NCBI GenBank assembly: GCA_001599815.1
Contig: BCIA01000001.1
Location: forward strand, 3,662,934-3,726,933
Length of the DNA: 64,000 bases
From: Furcasterigmium furcatum
Lineage: Eukaryota > Ascomycota > Sordariomycetes > Glomerellales > Plectosphaerellaceae
Reading direction: 5' to 3'
In this document: in pieces, positions 21,570 through 31,793 of the stretch
Numbering within the stretch: the first letter of the stretch is position 1
Layout: each line of letters starts with the position of its first letter
The notes under the pieces: model-generated
What the model was told of the DNA's origin: nothing
The model's input: only the letters and a program-made list of their open reading frames with translations
Databases searched by the model: none
Program-made: the position numbers and the translations under genes

Positions 21570-23591
21570 ATGGCTCCATCTTACTTGTCGCTGCTCGCCT
21601 GGGCCAGCGTTCTCCTTGGTCCTGCCGTTGCTCAGTTCCCTCCCACGCCGAAGGATGTGACTGTCATCAAGTCCAAGTTCAACCCGGAAATCAGCATCAG
21701 CTACAAAGAAGTTAGTGACATCCTGTGACCCTCACTCTGAAAATATGAGAGACATTCTCTAGATAGTGGCCCGAGGCTGACATCGCCATAGCCGGGTATC
21801 TGTGAGACTACACCAGGAGTCAAGTCGTACTCGGGGTACATCCACCTTCCCCCCGGATCGATCGATGGCCTTGGTTCGCCCCAGGACTTTCCCATCAATA
21901 CCTTCTTCTGGTTCTTCGAGGCTCGTAATGACCCTGAGAATGCTCCTCTCTCCATCTGGATGAATGGTGGCCCTGGCGCCTCATCGATGCCAGGTCTCCT
22001 GTATGAGAACGGGCCCTGCTTCATCAACGATGACTCTCAGACTACGAGGCTAAACCCTCTGTCTTGGAACAACAATGGTACGATATACTTCTCAACCACG
22101 GGCCCAATCGAGTGCTGATTTGGGACAGTCAATATGCTGTACATTGACCAGCCAGTTCAAGCGGGCTTCTCCTACGACACGCTCCGCAACGTCACACGCG
22201 ACCTGTTCGGGGGTGTTCGTACTCTTGCCCCCGGTGCCCCTATTCCGGAGCAGAACACAACCTTCCATGTCGGCACGTACTCCAGCGGAAACAGCAGCGC
22301 CACCAGCCGTGGTAGCCGCAACGGTGCCATCGCTCTCTGGCACTTCGCTCAAGTCTTCTTCCAGGAATTCCCCGGGTACCATCCCGGTGATGACCGTATC
22401 AGCATCTCCACGCAGTCTTACGGAGGTCGGTACGGCCCTGCCCTCGCCGCGCTCTTCCAGGAACAGAACGAGAAGATTCTCAACGGCACCTACGACGACG
22501 TTCCGGGCCGGAAGTACATTCTCAACATCGACACTTTGCTGCTCGTCAATGGATGCATCGACCGCCAGGTCCAGTGGCCCTCGTACCCTGAAATGGCATT
22601 CAACAACTCGTACGGCATCCAGACGGTCAATGAGACCTGGTACGAGAGCATGAAGGCCGGCTACTCGCAGCCTGGAGGCTGCCGCGACCAGATCAACAAC
22701 TGCTGCGAAATCTCTGCCATCTATGACCCCGATGCTCTCGGCGTCAACGCCACAGTCAACCGCGTCTGCCAGCAAGCCGAGACATTCTGCACGAACAGAG
22801 TCCGCGACCCCTATCTGCGATTCTCCGGCCGCGACTACTACGATGTCACCCAGGTCGATCCGACCATGTTCCCTGTGCCATATGTTCAGGCATACCTGAA
22901 CCAGCGTTCGGTGCAGGAGGCCCTCGGCGTGCCGCTCAACTTCACCGGCAGCTCCAGCGCCATCGCCACGGCATATCGCAACATTGGCGACTACAACCGT
23001 CCTGGCTGGCTCGAAGACATGGGCTACCTTCTCGAGCAGGGCAAAAAGATGGTGCTCATGTATGGCGACCGTGACTTCGCGTGCAACTGGATCGGCGGAG
23101 AGGCTGCATCTCTCGCTATCCCCTGGGTCAACCAGGACGAATTTGCCGCGGCCGGCTACGCGCCCCTCAGGACCAACTGCACCTACGAAGGCGGCCAGGT
23201 CCGCCAATACGGCAACCTTTCCTACATCCGCGTGTACCAGGCCGGCCACGCGGTGCCCGCGTATCAGCAGGAGTCGGCGTACAAGATCTTCAACCGCGCC
23301 CTCTTCGACCGCGACATCGCCACTGGCAGGGTCAACACGGCCGAGACCCCTGACTACCACACCGAGGGCCCGTTGGACACGTTCCACATCACCAACGAGG
23401 TTCCCCCCCAGTACCCGTACTACTGTTACATCCTCGACCTCAGCTCCTGCACTGACATCCAAGTCGCTGCCCTGCGCGCTGGCACGGCCATTATCGAGAA
23501 CTATGTCATGGTTGACCCGCCGTACGATCCTTCGGCCTCGAAGCTCCACAAGCGCACTCTTGAGCACCTTGACCCGGATCTGAGGGTCTAA
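21570..23591 (+). CDS. secreted serine carboxypeptidase, family S10
   Basis: Predicted secreted serine carboxypeptidase of 629 residues, in the range of fungal carboxypeptidase S1 relatives. Exons are 21570-21710, 21792-22077 and 22129-23591. The signal peptide is residues 1-21 (ending GPAVA). Oxyanion-hole and substrate motifs WMNGGPGASS and LYIDQPVQAGFSY are present. The catalytic triad reads as Ser239 in TQSYGGRYG, Asp458 in YGDRDFACNWIGG and His516 in QAGHAVP, so the enzyme looks active. Many N-glycosylation sequons and paired cysteines (GCRDQINNCCEI) fit an extracellular enzyme. It removes C-terminal residues from peptides in acidic conditions. The serine box is SYGGRYG rather than the common ESYGG. 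Confidence 0.95.
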
Positions 23592-23948
23592 GTGAAGACG
23601 CATGAGACAGGCGGCACCGCGAGAACCCCGAGTAGCCAGATCAGTCCCAAACGCAGGACTTCGCGTTGCTGCGTCCAACTATTCGTTAAGTTCAATACAG
23701 GTAGCTCAAATCAGTCTGATGCCTCCAAAACATACCACGGGATGATTCTTTGTGACTTTCTGACTATAGAGTGCCTCGATGATGTTTTATTCAAGTTTTC
23801 TAATCGTTGGCTTTCATACTTTTGAAGTGAGGCATTCAAGACGCTGGTAGGATGTTGTCGATGGGACTCTTTGTGCTTTCGAGACAAAACGAGGGATTTT
23901 GAACGCGGATCAAGTATTGAAAAAGAGCAGTCTAACAGGTAGTAATTT
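23592..23948. other. convergent intergenic region
   Basis: AT-rich 3' flanks of the carboxypeptidase (+) and EthD (-) genes. Nothing else seen. Confidence 0.5.
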
Positions 23949-24383
23949 TTAAGCAGATCCAGAAGTACCCGTAGTCTCTCCAATTAAAAGGATAGGGACC
24001 TCATCAGTAAAGTTCTGTGCGTCGTCCAGCACGGGTCTCCCCTCCTCGCTCGTTGTAGCGTTCTGCATAGCTTCCAAACTTGTCCAGTTCGAAACAGTTT
24101 TGAGCCGGTAGAGAGGCTTTGAGCCGTCGTTGTTATCTTTGAAAGAAATGACAGTCCAATCCTTCATTCCCAGCGGACCCCAGACCTTCTCCGCAAACGG
24201 TAGGTGCTGGTCAAGATAATAGCTCATGTCGAACTTCTTGCTCTTAGTGGCAGGGTAGAGAACCGTCGTCGTGATTGCCCTCATTCTTGTGGTTGTGGTT
24301 GAGAGAAACTGACGGGCCGCGAGTAGGGAATGACTGGACGTTGGGCGGCAACTGATCAAGGGGCGTGCGAGATGCTTGAACAT
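23949..24383 (-). CDS. EthD-domain protein
   Basis: Intronless gene for 144 residues. From Met34 (MRAITTTVLYP) on, it has the size and pattern of an EthD-family dimeric alpha-beta barrel: TVLYPATKSKKFDMSYYLDQHLPFAEKVWG, then residues with DWTVISFKD and a C-terminal TDEVPILLIGET. The first 33 residues contain Arg, Ser and Thr but no acidic residue and look like a mitochondrial presequence; translation from Met34 (24284) would give a cytosolic form. EthD proteins accompany ether-cleaving P450s and occur in several fungal aromatic and polyketide pathways, where the exact chemistry is often unclear. It marks the left edge of the oxidoreductase-rich region. Confidence 0.88.
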   Translation of the reverse strand: MFKHLARPLISCRPTSSHSLLAARQFLSTTTTRMRAITTTVLYPATKSKKFDMSYYLDQHLPFAEKVWGPLGMKDWTVISFKDNNDGSKPLYRLKTVSNWTSLEAMQNATTSEEGRPVLDDAQNFTDEVPILLIGETTGTSGSA

Positions 24384-24793
24384 AGCTCGTTACGCTGCGG
24401 GCAGACCGGATTGACTTCAGTCAAAGGGAAAGAAGGGTTCAAACCTGGGGCTGCTGTGTATGTTTGTGTGTAAGACGCCTATTCGGGCTGTGCCGTTGAG
24501 GTTCTCACACTTCCAGTGTCCAGGCATGTTAGTTGCGTTTTTATACTAAAACAGTCAATATTCCAACTCCACGGGGCTTCACTATGTAGGGGTAAATACC
24601 CCAAGTACACCTCGCTCTCAAGAAGTCAAATGAGCGAGGTATCCCTGTTAGGCTGGGGTATTTGCTGGTTGACATCGACAAACGTTCCTAACGCAAGGTA
24701 GGCAATCTAGTTAGAAGTACATCTATGACGTACGATATGCGTAGACACTTCTCGAGTTAACTAAAAATACTTTTGTTTTAGGATGTTCAAAGC
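24384..24793. other. EthD promoter region with nested inverted repeats
   Basis: Upstream of the EthD gene and downstream of the alcohol dehydrogenase gene. It holds the inverted-repeat structure described at 24589-24660; otherwise AT-rich with no gene. Confidence 0.55.
24589..24660. promoter_or_regulatory. nested inverted repeats with TACCCC/GGGGTA elements
   Basis: Seen directly: GGGGTA (24589-24594) and TACCCC (24597-24602) separated by AA; ACCTCGCTC (24609-24617) with its exact reverse complement GAGCGAGGT (24632-24640); and an outer pair TACCCCA (24597-24603) with TGGGGTA (24654-24660). The layout suggests a dimer-binding site or a hairpin. It lies about 200-280 bases upstream of the EthD start. 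Regulatory function is inferred. Confidence 0.5.
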
Positions 24794-26057
24794 TTAACTG
24801 AAAACGATGACATTCTTGCCCTCACTCTTCCCGGCCAGGTATTCCTGTCTCATATCCTCCGCCTCTTCTGGCTGCCACTGCTTCATGTTGAGTTGGATAT
24901 CGTGCTTGGCGACGAGAGCTAAAAGCTCCTCAGTTGTCGCCTTGTCGGCCACCAGCGAACCTACCAGCTTCAGATCGCGGTAGATGACGTTGGCATACGA
25001 CATTGTGATACCCTGTTCAGGTTGCCCCAAGAGCACCAGGGTACCATGCTTCCTAGTGATTGCGGCGGCAAAATCAAATGCCGGGGGAGCATCCGTGGCG
25101 AGGATAGCAGCATCAACGCCCGGATACAGACCCTGTACGACCCTGGTGATCTCATCCATAGCTTTTGCCGCGGGCTCAGTCGCCAGAACACTGACGTCAG
25201 GCTTCAGCTTGTAAGAGTTTGTCAAGTCAAGAACCGACTGCTTGATGTCGACAGCAGCAACTTTGTAGCCCTGCAATAACATACAAGTCAGCCGAAACCG
25301 CATGCCATGATACTCGCTGGGTACTTCGACATACCATTGCCTTGGCCAGTTGTGTCCCAATATGGCCCAGGCCGCCGATTCCAACAATGGCAACCGAGCC
25401 TCCTGCGGGGACCTCAGCTCGCTTGATAGCCTCGTAGATGCTAATGCCAGCGCACATGAGGCAAGCAGCCTTCGGGAAGTCGATTGTATCTGGAAGCTTT
25501 ACGGTGAAACGAGAATCGCTGAACGCCAGACCTCTCAGTAACCGTGGTGCCAGGGGAGCTGAGATTGATGCACTCACGCGACCATGTACTCCGCCCAAGC
25601 TCCGTCTGTAGTCAGGCCCTTCATCTTGGGGTTGTCGCAGTAGATGGGCCGACCCGATAGGCAGTCGGGACAAACGCCTGCGGAATTCCTCCTAGTCAGA
25701 TCGAGACGACCCTCGCAAGTCCAAGGGGTGCAGCATGGGAGATATTATTGGCCACGTACCGCAACAGCTCTCAAAATTGATGCATCCGACGCGATCCCCC
25801 TCCTTGAACTCGGTCACCTCAGACCCCACGCTCACGACAATGCCAGCGGGCTCGTGGGATCCGACGAAAGGGAGGTCAGTGCCAAATGCGTTCTCGTGGG
25901 CCATGCAGTCGGTGTGGCAGTAGCCGCCAGCCTTGATCTTGACCAGAACCTGGTAAGGCTTCGGTGTCGGGACCTCCATCTCCGACACCTCGTACGGCTG
26001 GTTGAACTCCTTGATTCGAACTGCCTTCATCTTGGTAGGTAAAGCCTGATTGGCCAT
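24794..26057 (-). CDS. zinc-dependent alcohol dehydrogenase (ADH1-type MDR)
   Basis: NAD-dependent medium-chain alcohol dehydrogenase of 352 residues from Met at 26057. Exons on the minus strand are 25760-26057, 25578-25677, 25335-25518 and 24794-25270. Catalytic zinc ligands appear in GYCHTDC and GSHEPAG. The structural-zinc lobe CGVCPDCLSGRPIYC is regenerated only after splicing and has the standard Cx2Cx2Cx7C spacing. The nucleotide-binding loop is IVGIGGLGHIGTQLAKAMG. It resembles yeast ADH1/ADH3 and interconverts alcohols and aldehydes or ketones. The frame stays open upstream: a start at 26213 would add a 52-residue Arg/Ser/His-rich leader without acidic residues, a plausible mitochondrial presequence, so two isoforms are possible. 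It is head-to-head with the sugar-transporter-like gene. Confidence 0.93.
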
Positions 26058-26983
26058 CGTGGTGGAATGGTTCCTTCGCCAGGTGAGGTGTGGTGCCGAG
26101 GACACAGCAGCTCGATGCGGATAATGCGCCGGCAGGGTTTGTCTGACCGTGAGCCCAAAGAAGTGCCTCGAGTGTGGCAGCAAGGCGGTGGCAGTCTTGC
26201 GTGAAAGCCTCATGACAAAGTAGAATGCTCTCGGCAGCGACAGGCGCGGGAGAAACTGAAGAAGGTCGGCGGGGGAAGTCAAACGGCGGCCCAATAAAGA
26301 GTCCCCGGGACGGGCGCGTGGCTCCTCCCCGAACCACGTCTTACCAGGAATGCTCTAGATATTCAAATCACGCAGGGTGGATTGATTCTTCTGCCTTGTT
26401 CTATTTTACCCCATCCCGCGATCGTCAGAGGACTCCGGAGATACGATGGAGGACCGTTTGGGGTAAAATGGTTTCGGAGTTGCGGGGAGGACTGCGGGGC
26501 GGACGGCGGGGTGCCGGGCCGCGGGGTGGGTCGTGAGCCACCGGCCGGTCCGAGCCTTAATTGGGGTAAGTTGCTCAAACGGCAAGCCTAAGCGCTTGGG
26601 TAAGACACACGTACTCCGGCTGTCGAGCGTTTCCAGACTGCGGAGCCTGTCCTTGAGGACTCCTTCTTATTATGGATAAGTCTCATCAGTGAACGAGATT
26701 GGACCCCAGAAACCATCGACTCGCCAAAAGCGGGGGACCGCACGGGGAACCAGAAAAGCTCGGGGTAATGCACCAGGAGGTATGGGGCCTTGCATTCTCC
26801 CCGGCCGGGTCTAATATCTTTCAACATGGCCCTTCCATGTCACTGGGTTTTCCAAAGGGTATATTATCAAGAGGATCTCTTCCTGGAATTCCATTCCGCC
26901 GTCCACAACCAGCGTTGAACACCTGATCCCACGATCAACATCAAGAACATTTACCGGAGTGACACTCGACTCCCTACCTCGCC
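26058..26983. other. divergent promoter between alcohol dehydrogenase and MFS transporter
   Basis: A 926-base shared upstream region. It holds the inverted repeat at 26403-26469 and further TTGGGGTA (26561-26568) and CGGGGTA (26761-26767) copies. No gene is supported, although the alcohol dehydrogenase frame extends into its left end. Confidence 0.6.
26403..26469. promoter_or_regulatory. 10-bp inverted repeat ATTTTACCCC / GGGGTAAAAT flanking CTCCGGAG
   Basis: Perfect 10-base arms at 26403-26412 and 26460-26469, seen directly. Between them lies the palindrome CTCCGGAG (26433-26440), a plausible zinc-cluster-type half-site pair. Located centrally in the divergent promoter. Binding by a regulator is inferred. 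Confidence 0.5.
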
Positions 26984-29189
26984 ATGAAGTTAGGAGAGCT
27001 CACAGGTGTTCCGCTACGGGCATTGGTGTTTTCTACTGCCGGCTGCGCATTTCTTCTTTTTGGATAGTGAGTTGCTAATGTTACCTCTACTGTGTCCTCT
27101 GTCGCTACACGCTGAAGGCGCCGGCTAACTTGTCCCAGTGATCAGGGTGTCATGGGAGGCCTCGTCAGCCTTCCCTCATTCATCGACCGTTTCGATGACC
27201 CTTCCCCTCCACTTCTCGGTTTCATGGTTGCCTCTTACGATGTGAGTCTTGCCGAGATCAATATGCACATGCTCAGACAAGCAACGGCACAAGGCTGACT
27301 GGTGTCTCTCCAGATTGGATGTCTCTTAGGAGCCGTCGCGGCCTTTGCCTGGGGCGACCGCGTGGGACGTAGGTGGGCTATCATCTTGTCCTGCATCGTT
27401 CTCCTTGTCGGTGCAAGTTTGCAGACTGCGTCCTTTTGGAGGGCCATGTACATCGGTATGCTGATCAATGTTACCTTCGAAACTGCTATGACTTGGCTGA
27501 CAACGCCGATTCAGTGGGCCGCATCGTTGCTGGTGTCGGCATCGGCTGCATCTCCGTCACGGTTCCCATCTACGCTTCCGAATGCGCCCATCCTTCCTGG
27601 CGAGGCATCCTCGTCGTGCTCGAGACAACCATGGTAATCGTGGTACGTACGGCCCTAGACCTGCACCTGACCGACATAAGGGGCCTTGAGAGAGACACGA
27701 TGGGCTGATAATCCTCAGGGAATTGCCATTTCCAACTTTACAAACTTCGGCTTTGTCTATGGACGCCCGGAACTCAACGGCACGGAGGCACAATGGAGAA
27801 TTCCTCTAGGACGTACGTTAAGACGAAACCCCCACATGCGGGCGGCAACAGCCCTTCTGGAAGTTTCAGCTAACTCTGATGCCGCTGATAGTGCAAATGA
27901 TCTTCCCTCCCTTCGTGTTTCTCCTCATGCCCTTTGCTGTCGAGAGCCCTCGATGGCTGGCTGCCAAAGGCAGGGATGCAGAGGTCGCAGTTGTGCTAGC
28001 TAGACTCCACGGCAAGGGCGTTACAGCCGAAACCCGTGAAATCCAAGAGCAAGCCTCCCTCATCATTCAGACAGCCAAGCACGAGGCAGAGGTCGAATCA
28101 TCCTGGAAAGAGGTCAGTATATACCCCCGTCAATCAGTCAAGTAGATGGAGAGCTCGAACTTGACCTATCTCTAAGCTCTGCTAACTGTGTCTATCGTAG
28201 TCTTTCGCCGGCGGAGAGCTTCAGAATTTCCGGCGGCTAATCCTTGCGGGCACGACGGGCTTTCTGCACCAAGCCACCGGCATCAACGTTGTCATCTACT
28301 ATGCGCCTGTTATCTTCCGCCAGGTTGGACTGGATGACCGCATGTCGTATATCATGAGTTGCGTGGGGTCTATTTGCTTCCTCATAGGATCCATCTTGCC
28401 GGTGCTCTATATCGAACGCCTCGGTCGCCGTAAGACGATGATCATGGGTGCATTCACCTGCGGCCTTTGCATGGGCATGATCGCTTGTACGGGAGCCATT
28501 GGAAAACATTATCCAAACCGAGCGTTTGCCACGGGCTGGGCGGGTGCATCCTTCGTGCTCCTGTTCCAATTTTGCTTCGGCATTGGGTAAGTGACATTGA
28601 AGCCCCTAGCTGTTTCGCGGCCAGCTTGCTTCACGGTCCCATACCACTGGTGGTCTTCTTGGAGGCTAGAACACTGCTGACCATTGTGTTCACTGGCAGA
28701 TGGAATTCGATGAATTGGCTCTATGCCAGTGAGATTGGTTCTCTGCGAATGAGGAACAAGACTGCCGCCACGCAGTGTTTCTTCCACTGGGCTACAAACT
28801 TCCTCACCGTTATGATTGCGCCTACTGGCTTTGCCACTCTGGGCTGGTAAGAGCCCCTCATGACATCAAGAATCTGTAGCCAGCTTACATTTCTGACTCA
28901 TTCCTCAGGCAATTCTATCTCATCTGGATGAGTGTTACGCTAGCTGCCATCCCGTTCCTATGGTTCTGCTTCCCGGAAACTGTGAGTAGTCAGATCTGAG
29001 AGTCGCGAAGACATGTAGCTAACGAAAGTGCAGGCTGGACGCACCCTCGAACAGATGGACGGCTTTTTCAGGGCTTACCCTCAGTGGAATATTCGCAAGG
29101 TTGCTCACGCGTGGATCGACGACGGCCCTGCCGGCTCCGGGACCGACAGCAAAAGCCAACACTCGACGAACTATCTCGAGAAGGCTTGA
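26984..29189 (+). CDS. MFS sugar-transporter-like protein
   Basis: Predicted sugar porter of 510 residues with 12 membrane helices. The ten exons are 26984-27066, 27139-27241, 27314-27455, 27515-27642, 27719-27812, 27892-28112, 28201-28586, 28700-28846, 28909-28981 and 29034-29189. Signature elements of the sugar-transporter family are present: YDQGVMGG in helix 1, GDRVGRRWAI between helices 2 and 3, VGRIVAGVGIGCISVTVPIYASE in helix 4, PFAVESPRWL at the end of helix 6, QATGINVVIYYAPVIF in helix 7, ERLGRRKTMI and PETAGRTLEQMDGFF. The QxxGxNxxxYY element of helix 7 is typical of hexose or related sugar uptake. In this location it could import a sugar or glycoside used by the adjacent pathway; the substrate is unknown. 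Confidence 0.93.
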
Positions 29190-29667
29190 TGAAATGGCTG
29201 GTTCGTTTTGGACATAGTCCGAACCACAGTCGAATGGCATCTTCAAACACCCACCTGTATTTCCTCCTGGCTGTACCAATGTATCAAACCCTTGGTGGCG
29301 ACGCCTACTTGCTTGTCACGGTCTAAAGACTCATGGACATGCTATTTTCCGCGAGAAATCCTGAGATCGGGCATTCTCTGCAAGTAGAGAATGTCTGCGG
29401 TTCTTCCAGCTCGGCCCGATTCTGGGTGTCCGATGAGCCCGCCCCATACGCTTGCAATGGACAACTTCTCATAACTCTTTTCTTTTTTATTCGTAAGAAA
29501 GCTTGCTATAACCGAGAGCGCAATAAGGCAATTCCTATCTATCTAGCTATTCTATTCGACATTTTCAAGGATTTGGCGAGCCTCAACGGCAGCAGTGGGA
29601 GCATCGCGACAAACCGAGATAGATGCGAGAGAAGATATGTAACCAAGTCTTGCCCAGGCTCTCCGAG
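29190..29667. other. convergent intergenic region
   Basis: 3' flanks of the transporter (+) and the second alcohol dehydrogenase (-). No features beyond AT-rich stretches. Confidence 0.5.
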
Positions 29668-31047
29668 CTATTTTTCATCGCTATCGCTAGATATGCTGAC
29701 TTCGTTCCATGATAGTACTGGCTTAATGACCTGTTTCGAACACGGTGAGCTTGCGCCATTGCTTGGGGGTGGTTTCTGCCGCCTGGGGGTGAAGCTTACC
29801 AGCCCGCTTTCCATATCTTCGACGGCCTGGTTGATCTCCATGGCAGAGTATGTTTGGCACATTTTTTCTATTGGAAACTTTCCTTGCCGGTGCAAGTCGA
29901 TAAGATGAGGGAGAAACTGGTCCGGCGGAGGATGCGTCAGAATTTCGGCACTTTAGTGGCTGGTTTGGGCCGATTTGGACAGACTCACCTGGTGAGGATC
30001 GGCGGCGCCTTGGATCACGCCTCGATACGTCTTGTTAGCCAGTAAAAAGTCCAGGGCGTCCAGTGAGGCGAGAGCGCCAGGCTTGGGAACCCCGAGACTG
30101 ACGACGGAGCCCTGGTTTCCGACGGACTTGATGGAGTCTTCGACGACCTTGACGTTGCCAGTGCATTCTAAGGCGTGGTTCGCACCTCCGTTGGTGAGCG
30201 CGATCACAGCTGATGGGACATCCGGGACGGCCGTGGCATCTAGGACATGCGTAGCTCCGAGTTGTGATGCCAGGTCCAGCCTGCTGCGGTTCAGATCAAC
30301 GGCGATCAGCTGTCGGACACCCAGGTGCTTGCACGCCATCAACGCCGCCAGCCCTACTGCCCCCAACCCGAAGATGACCACGCTGTCCGTGAGTCCAGGC
30401 TTCAGAACATTGAAAGCCGCCCCGGCGCCCGTCTGGAATCCGCAGCCCAAGGGGGCATAGGCCTGGAGCTGATCCGGGAATTCGCACTTGATGACGGTGT
30501 CCTCGTGCACAACGGAGTGCTTGGCGAACGAAGAGTGGCCAAAATACTGCGAGCGCACCGGCGTCCCGTCGCTGAGCCTTGCTGGGGTAGACCGATCCGA
30601 GAGTCGAACCGCGTTGTGATTGACCTGGGCATGCGAGTGGCAGAAGAACCGTTGGCCTTTCCTGCAGGCGGGACACTCGTGGCAAGTGCTGTACGAGAGG
30701 ACCACGCTGTCGCCAACCCTGAGGTTCTTGTTCTGGACACCCTCTCCGATGGCGCGGACGATGCCCGCGCCTTCGTGGCCAAATATGGCGGGGAACTGAA
30801 CCATGTCGAGCATGCCGCGAGAGACGGCGATGTCCTACATCAGATCCATGCTGTCTTAGCTTTTGGGCACGGGGCCAGGTCCGACAGGCTCGGGGGTGGG
30901 AAGGGGGTAGCATGAGCTCACAGTATGGCAGATGCCGCTGTACTTCATTTCAATGAGGAGCTCGTCGTCCCGGACCTCGTCAAGCCAGATCGACCGGAGC
31001 TTGAATCCAGTGCGTGGTGCATCCGTGATCCAGCCAACAGATCGCAT
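29668..31047 (-). CDS. zinc-dependent alcohol dehydrogenase (aryl/benzyl alcohol type MDR)
   Basis: Second medium-chain alcohol dehydrogenase, 383 residues from Met at 31047. Exons on the minus strand are 30922-31047, 29989-30834, 29800-29916 and 29668-29730. Visible motifs are SGICHTDIAV (catalytic Cys), FGHEGAGIV (catalytic His), the structural-zinc lobe CHECPACRKGQRFFC with Cx2Cx2Cx7C spacing, and the coenzyme loop VIFGLGAVGLAAL. The overall pattern, with long class III-like spacing and the C-terminal SGLVIKPVLSW, fits aryl/benzyl-alcohol-dehydrogenase-like enzymes rather than the ADH1 type at 24.8 kb. An in-frame ATG at 31089 could be used instead. The last short exon is needed to end the conserved VIKPVLSW; without it the frame runs into a non-conserved Pro-rich stretch. 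Confidence 0.9.
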
Positions 31048-31793
31048 CCCCAAGGGGATCGCCCGATACAGAGACAACGTTGGCCTCATGTCGAAGGAAG
31101 AGATAGCGTGATGGCAGTTAGACACTTGCCTCGTCAAAGGGGCCTAGGTTGAACCATCGTCCGCCAAAGTTCTGGTCAGAGTAATACGTGTTGTAAACAA
31201 ATAGTATTAGCAAGTACTTGTCCGAGAACTCGGGGTGTATGGATGGCCCGTGGGGAACACTTGAGGTTCGGCTGGGGAAACTTGGGGTATATTGGCACCT
31301 GTCCCCACCAGAACCGAAGCCAAGCATCGTGGAATAATCCATGCCTACTAGTCCTGCTGCTACAATCTCTCCGGGGCGGGGGATGGGGGCTTTTTGTCGA
31401 CGTGGGGCATCCGGCCACTGCAGTCGGCAGAGAGATCGGTGTTCGCATTGTCTGAGCGACTTGGAAGAAATCAAACCGTCTCCACGGCACGAGAAACGGG
31501 GAGCTGAATCTACTCCAGGGGCTGCCATGCCTCGTGGGGGTGATCCTCTAGTCCATGTTCGACGCGTCCTGTGGTGGTTAACAAGGCCCTCTCTTTCTAA
31601 AGAATCTAACAGAACTCTTCATCATGCATAGGGGACAATGTTTCAAGAGAAGACCAGGCGGGTCGATGTACCAATTTTCTGAAGGCGTGGCATCCAGTGC
31701 CTCTGGAGCTCTATTCTGTGTATGGCCGCCTGCATGTGGAAAAATGTGACCTCGCCACTCCTAATAACACGACCAACAGGGCCCTTCTTCAGC
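31048..31793. other. intergenic region between two minus-strand genes
   Basis: Promoter of the second alcohol dehydrogenase and 3' flank of the hydrolase. It contains TTGGGGTA at 31282-31289 and a related CGGGGTG near 31231. No gene supported. Confidence 0.5.

Noticed and set aside
22092..23678. 528-codon minus-strand open frame
   Set aside because: Antisense shadow of the serine carboxypeptidase exon, whose sense frame has a full catalytic triad.
24435..24446. GGTTCAAACC, resembling a tRNA T-loop box
   Set aside because: Flanking bases do not form a T-arm or cloverleaf.
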